Shown here piece after piece: positions 61,141 through 64,000 of a stretch of DNA of 64,000 nt. Both the position numbers and the translations under genes were made by a program. The DNA comes from JBGSTR01 sp963707135 (lineage in GTDB: Bacteria > Pseudomonadota > Gammaproteobacteria > Chromatiales > Chromatiaceae). The notes below the pieces were generated by a model, which was not told the origin of the DNA, ran no database searches, and saw only the letters and a list, made by a program, of their open reading frames with translations. The DNA is taken from the NCBI GenBank assembly GCA_963707135.1, contig CAVPOY010000044.1, forward strand, positions 124,001-188,000. Reading direction: 5' to 3'. Position 1 is the first letter of the stretch; each line of letters starts with the position of its first letter.

Positions 61141-62235
61141 CGGGCTCGCGACCTGAGCCTGCGCCGGGAGCACAATCCTCGTGAGACCCCCGAGTGAGGA
61201 TCCGGCGATGCCCCAGAACAAGATTCAGTTTCAGCCTGGTATGCCATTGAGCGAGCTCATGGAGCGATTCGGAACCGAGACGCAGTGCGAGACGGCCCTG
61301 GAGCGGGCGCGCTGGCCCTCGGGATTCCTCTGCCCGGAGTGCGGCGAGTCGGCGCACTCGACGTTTGTGGCCGACGGGCGCCAGTACTGGCAGTGCGCCG
61401 CACTGTCGAGCGCAGACGACGGTGCGCTCCGGCACCCTGTTTCACGCCTCCAAGCTGCCCCTGAGCAAGTGGTTCCAGGCCATCTACCTGGTCACCCAGA
61501 ACAAGAGCAACATCTCCGCGCTCGCGCTCAAGCGCTACCTGGGCGTGTGTTACCGCACCGCCTGGCGGGTCAAGCACAAACTCTTGGAGGCCATGGCCGA
61601 GCGCGAATCGCGTCGTCTGCTCACGGGGGTCGTTGTGGCCGACGACGCCTACCTCGGCGGTGTGCATGCCGGCAAGCCGGGGCGAGGATCGGAGAACAAA
61701 GTGCCGTTCATGGCCGCCGTTGAGCTCAACGACGCGGGGCATCCGCTGCATGTGCGGTTCGACCCGATCGCCGATCTCAAAGGATCGACGCTGGCGTGCT
61801 GGGCGCGCACCGCGTTGCACGAAGCCGTTCACCTGGTCACCGACGGCCTGGCGAGCTTCTCCGCCGCCGGGGCGGTCGTGGCCGCGCACGGCGCCATCAT
61901 CGTCAACCCGCGCCAATCCAGTGACTTGGAGGTCTTCGAATGGGTCAACACCTTCATCGCCAACCTCAAAACACCGATCCGAGGGACCTACCATCATTTT
62001 GACTTCAAGAGAGTACGCGGCTCGTTACCTCGCCGAGGCGCAGTATCGCGTCAACCGCCGCTTCGAGCTGCGCTCGCTGGTCGATCGACTGCTGTGGACC
62101 TGCGCCAGAACCGAACCCTGTTCGGAATCCTGGCTGCGCGGCGTCGGCGATTGAGGGGTCGGCCCTGGCGATCGGCGAGGCCGGATGACGCTGGAAGTCC
62201 GTGCCGACACATCGTGCTATGGAGATAGGGACCAA
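61141..62235 (+). mobile_element. IS1595-type insertion sequence remnant
   Basis: The interval holds one transposase gene related to IS1595/ISXO2 elements. Terminal inverted repeats and target duplication were not found by eye, so the limits are approximate. The transposase is broken by two frameshifts. Confidence 0.5.
61208..62154 (+). pseudogene. IS1595-type transposase, two frameshifts
   Basis: ATG 61208 starts MPQNKIQFQPGMPLSELMER. A zinc-finger part has FLCPECGESAHS and, after a frame jump near 61400-61410 (extra base), the second pair of cysteines QCAAC. The DDE domain then reads SGTLFHASKLPLSKWFQAIY, VVADDAYLGGVHAGK and LVTDGLASF. A second jump near 62003-62010 leads to EYAARYLAEAQYRVNRRFEL in the last frame. 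Restored, it would be about 310 aa and normal. Both jumps are +1. Confidence 0.8.
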
Positions 62236-62237
62236 AT

Positions 62238-62265
62238 GCCATCCTGGCACTTGATCAACTCTCCC
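62238..62265. repeat. Partial copy of the dispersed repeat
   Basis: GCCATCCTGGCACTTGATCA then ACTCTCCC resembles the last part of the 89-bp repeats (GCCAGGATGGCAGTTGATCA then GCGTCTCC), with the loop of the GCCA/TGGC stem inverted. It ends directly before the lrgB stop. Confidence 0.4.
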
Positions 62266-62997
62266 CTATCCCACCAGCCCGATCCAGCGCAAAAGCGGGG
62301 GCAACAGCACGGCGGTCGCCAGGGCGGTGAGGGCCATCGCCAGGCCCGAGAAGGCGCCCATCTCGGGGCTGACCTGAAAGGCCCTGGCGGTTCCGATGCC
62401 GTGGGAGGTGACGCCCATCGCGAATCCTTTGACGGCATCGTCGCGAAGCCGCAACAGCCGAAACAGCCCGGTCCCGAAGGCCGCGCCGACGATGCCGGTG
62501 CTCACTACCAGCACCGCCGTCAGGGACGGCAGACCGCCGAGCTGCTCCGAGATGCCCATGGCCACCGGTGCCGTGACGGACTTTGGAGCCAGGGACACCA
62601 GGGTCTCCCGTGTAGCGCCGAACAGGGCCCCGATCCCGATCGCGCTCAGGCTCGCCGTGGGCACACCCACCAGCAGGGCCGCCCCGATCGGCAGCGCCAG
62701 AGCCCGCAGGCGCGCCCTCTGGCGGTAGAGCGGAATCGCCAAGGAGACGGTCGCCGGCCCGAGCAGGAAGTGAACAAACTGGGCGCCGTCGAAATAGGTC
62801 TGGTAGGGCGTACCGGTAAGAACCAGGAGCCCGATCAGCAGCAATACCGAGATTGCGACGGGGTTCAGCAGCGGGCTCTCGCCACCGAGCCGATAGAGCC
62901 AGGTTGCGGCCAGGAAGCCTATCAAGGTCACGGTCAGCCACAGCAGCGGCGACGCGGCAAGGTAGACCCAAATCTCGGCCAGCGGAAGGTCATTCAC
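62266..62997 (-). CDS. lrgB: LrgB family membrane protein
   Basis: A 243-aa LrgB/CidB-type membrane protein with about seven hydrophobic segments. FDGAQFVHFLLGPATVSLAIPLYRQR, LAPKSVTAPVAMGISEQLGG and GVTSHGIGTARAF are family signatures. With LrgA it forms a holin-like or export system linked to cell lysis control or to pyruvate/acid transport. It overlaps lrgA by 8 bp. Confidence 0.92.
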   Translation of the reverse strand: MNDLPLAEIWVYLAASPLLWLTVTLIGFLAATWLYRLGGESPLLNPVAISVLLLIGLLVLTGTPYQTYFDGAQFVHFLLGPATVSLAIPLYRQRARLRALALPIGAALLVGVPTASLSAIGIGALFGATRETLVSLAPKSVTAPVAMGISEQLGGLPSLTAVLVVSTGIVGAAFGTGLFRLLRLRDDAVKGFAMGVTSHGIGTARAFQVSPEMGAFSGLAMALTALATAVLLPPLLRWIGLVG

Positions 62998-63352
62998 GGT
63001 TCTCTCCCCGGCCGGCGGTGAGCCGCTGCACCAGCGCCACAGTCAACGCGGTGACTGCCAGCGTGAGCAGGGTACCCAGCAGGATTGCCGCGGCGATCGC
63101 CAGACCCTGGCCCTGGAGCCGGTGCCAGTGGACCATAACGCCGACACCCGCCGGCACGAACAGCAGCGAGAGGTGTCCGAGCAGAACATCTGCCGTGCGG
63201 CCCACATCTTCTGGCACCCCGCCGCGCAGCACCAGCCAGCCAAAAAGCAGCAGCATTCCGATCACGGGCCCGGGAATCGGGAGTCCGGAGGCCTGGGCCG
63301 AGACCTCCCCGATCAGCTGGCACACCAGTATCAGCGTCAGCGCATGAAGCAC
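62990..63352 (-). CDS. lrgA: LrgA/CidA family holin-like membrane protein
   Basis: A 120-aa protein with four membrane segments. LILVCQLIGEVSAQASGLPIPGPVIGM and LSLLFVPAGVGVMVHW match LrgA/CidA. It is the upstream partner of lrgB. Preceded by 30 bp from the GDCCVxC gene; the three may be one leftward unit. Confidence 0.92.
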   Translation of the reverse strand: MLHALTLILVCQLIGEVSAQASGLPIPGPVIGMLLLFGWLVLRGGVPEDVGRTADVLLGHLSLLFVPAGVGVMVHWHRLQGQGLAIAAAILLGTLLTLAVTALTVALVQRLTAGRGENRE

Positions 63353-63382
63353 AGACGCACCCCCCGCCCTTTCGACCTCGGA

Positions 63383-63610
63383 TCAGACATCGCCGCTGGC
63401 GCAGCAGGACAAGCGACCCCGCGACTGCGCCGGCGGGCATGGGACGGTTCCGTACGAGCAGTAGACGCAACAATCCCCGGGTTTCGGCTTAATCAGGGTA
63501 CCGCAGCTTGGACAGTCCCAGTAGTACTGGCAGTAATCTAACGGCATGGCTTCGCAGTACTGGGCGCCGCACTCTGGACATCGGATGACGGACTGAAGCT
63601 CAGCGGACAT
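63383..63610 (-). CDS. GDCCVxC-domain small protein
   Basis: A 75-aa protein with a zinc-ribbon-like pair (IRCPECGAQYCEAMP and DCPSCGTLIKPK) and the GDCCVYCSYGTVPCPP motif, which defines the GDCCVxC family. Some members have selenocysteine in this motif; here all positions are cysteine. Function is unknown; relatives occur near metal or mercury genes. It starts at ATG 63610. Confidence 0.85.
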   Translation of the reverse strand: MSAELQSVIRCPECGAQYCEAMPLDYCQYYWDCPSCGTLIKPKPGDCCVYCSYGTVPCPPAQSRGRLSCCASGDV

Positions 63611-63787
63611 GGAACTTATGGGACTGCTCTTGGGGAAGCGGGTCCGAGTATCGCGCGCCGGGTGCTCAGATCCAAGGACTTGGTCGCGCCGGGATCTACG
63701 GCGTGCCCTTCCGGCAAGGCTGCATGAAACCTCGCCCCTGCCCCGCTACCGTGGGAGCCCCGTTCCTGGTTTCCCGGAGGTCCCACG
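63611..63787. other. Intergenic stretch with no recognisable gene
   Basis: About 175 bp containing only short frames. It ends with CCCGGAGG, the ribosome site of the ORF at 63788. I see nothing else. Confidence 0.4.
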
Positions 63788-64000
63788 ATGGCGCAGTCAC
63801 CCCCCGCAGCCGCTCTTTAGCCGGAGCTGGCGGAAGCCGCCAGTGCCTTGACCCGCTGGCGCGCCACCCGGCCGCTGGGTGGGCGCATTCCCGAAGTCCT
63901 CTGGTCGCGGGCGGTGGAGCTGGCCGGTCGCCATGGGGTCGCCCAGGTCGCTCGGGCCTTACGGCTGGACTACGTGCGGTTGAAGCGCCGGCTGGCGCTA
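63788..64000 (+). pseudogene. Transposon-associated ORF with an in-frame amber codon, cut at the window edge
   Basis: ATG 63788, preceded by GGAGG, reads MAQSPPAAAL, then TAG (63818-63820), then PELAEAASALTRWRATRP and RIPEVLWSRAVELAGRHG, continuing to the window edge. The later part resembles small proteins that precede IS66-type transposase genes. A nonsense codon, a downstream start or a sequencing error can explain the TAG. The end lies outside the window. Confidence 0.45.

Noticed and set aside
63383..63610. Selenocysteine in the GDCCVxC protein
   Set aside because: The motif positions are all TGC/TGT cysteine codons and the frame has no internal TGA.
43022..64000. Genome-wide recoding of TAG as sense
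   Set aside because: TAG ends clearly complete genes here (V-ATPase D, HrpB, ProS, the GT4 gene), so it acts as a normal stop; two in-frame TAGs are better explained singly.

Overview
The window is a GC-rich stretch of gammaproteobacterial chromosome. Gammaproteobacterial markers include FabA, Hda, a YqcC-like protein, SrkA, CpdA, UbiG and the gene order glyA-nrdR-ribD-ribE-ribBA-ribH-nusB-thiL-pgpA. The order Chromatiales (purple or chemotrophic sulfur bacteria) would fit, but that is inference; no rRNA or other decisive marker lies in the window.

Layout. 1-2.8 kb: an exported protein broken by a frameshift and cut by the window edge, then a Uma2-family nuclease-like gene. 2.8-20.4 kb: the main feature, two complete V/A-type ATPase operons back to back and divergently transcribed from a roughly 300-bp control region (11132-11435). 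Both keep the order G/H-like, C, I, K, F, E, A, B, D. The leftward operon starts with a 53-aa lipoprotein gene, has a shortened C subunit and a short proteolipid. The rightward operon has a full-length C and a four-segment proteolipid. Both sets keep the catalytic P-loops, the proteolipid glutamate and the membrane arginine of subunit I. 20.4-24.7 kb: three leftward, AT-richer surface-glycan genes (two glycosyltransferases, one RmlD-like reductase) with long empty gaps and short repeats. 24.7-32 kb: metallophosphoesterase, SrkA, YchJ-like protein, hydrolase, DUF4342, small unknowns and HrpB. 32-39.9 kb: the leftward riboflavin/NusB/ThiL cluster with nrdR, glyA and a YqcC-like gene. 40-42.6 kb: ubiG, a squalene/phytoene-synthase-like gene and a YciK-like SDR. 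43-51.2 kb, leftward: a small secreted protein with an in-frame amber codon, ispG, a mazG-yjbQ-Nudix overlapping trio, a membrane protein, a CoA-binding protein, ilvC, ilvH and ilvB. 51.5-64 kb: DUF4124, MIF-like, proS, fabA, rubrerythrin with a frameshifted oxyR, cpdA, sfsA, acylphosphatase, thioredoxin-like, arsC, wrbA, hda, a broken IS1595-type transposase beside a tRNA-like fragment, lrgAB, a GDCCVxC protein and a cut transposon-associated ORF.

How the parts work together. The twin ATPases suggest two differently tuned rotary pumps or synthases, possibly co-regulated through the shared intergenic region. The mazG-yjbQ-Nudix trio looks like a nucleotide and thiamin-damage housekeeping unit. 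oxyR plus rubrerythrin is a peroxide-defence pair.

Caution. At least four otherwise well-conserved genes (left-edge gene, thiL, oxyR, transposase) carry single-base frameshifts, and a fifth (DUF4124) may. Two ORFs carry in-frame TAG codons. Some of this may be sequencing or assembly error rather than biology.
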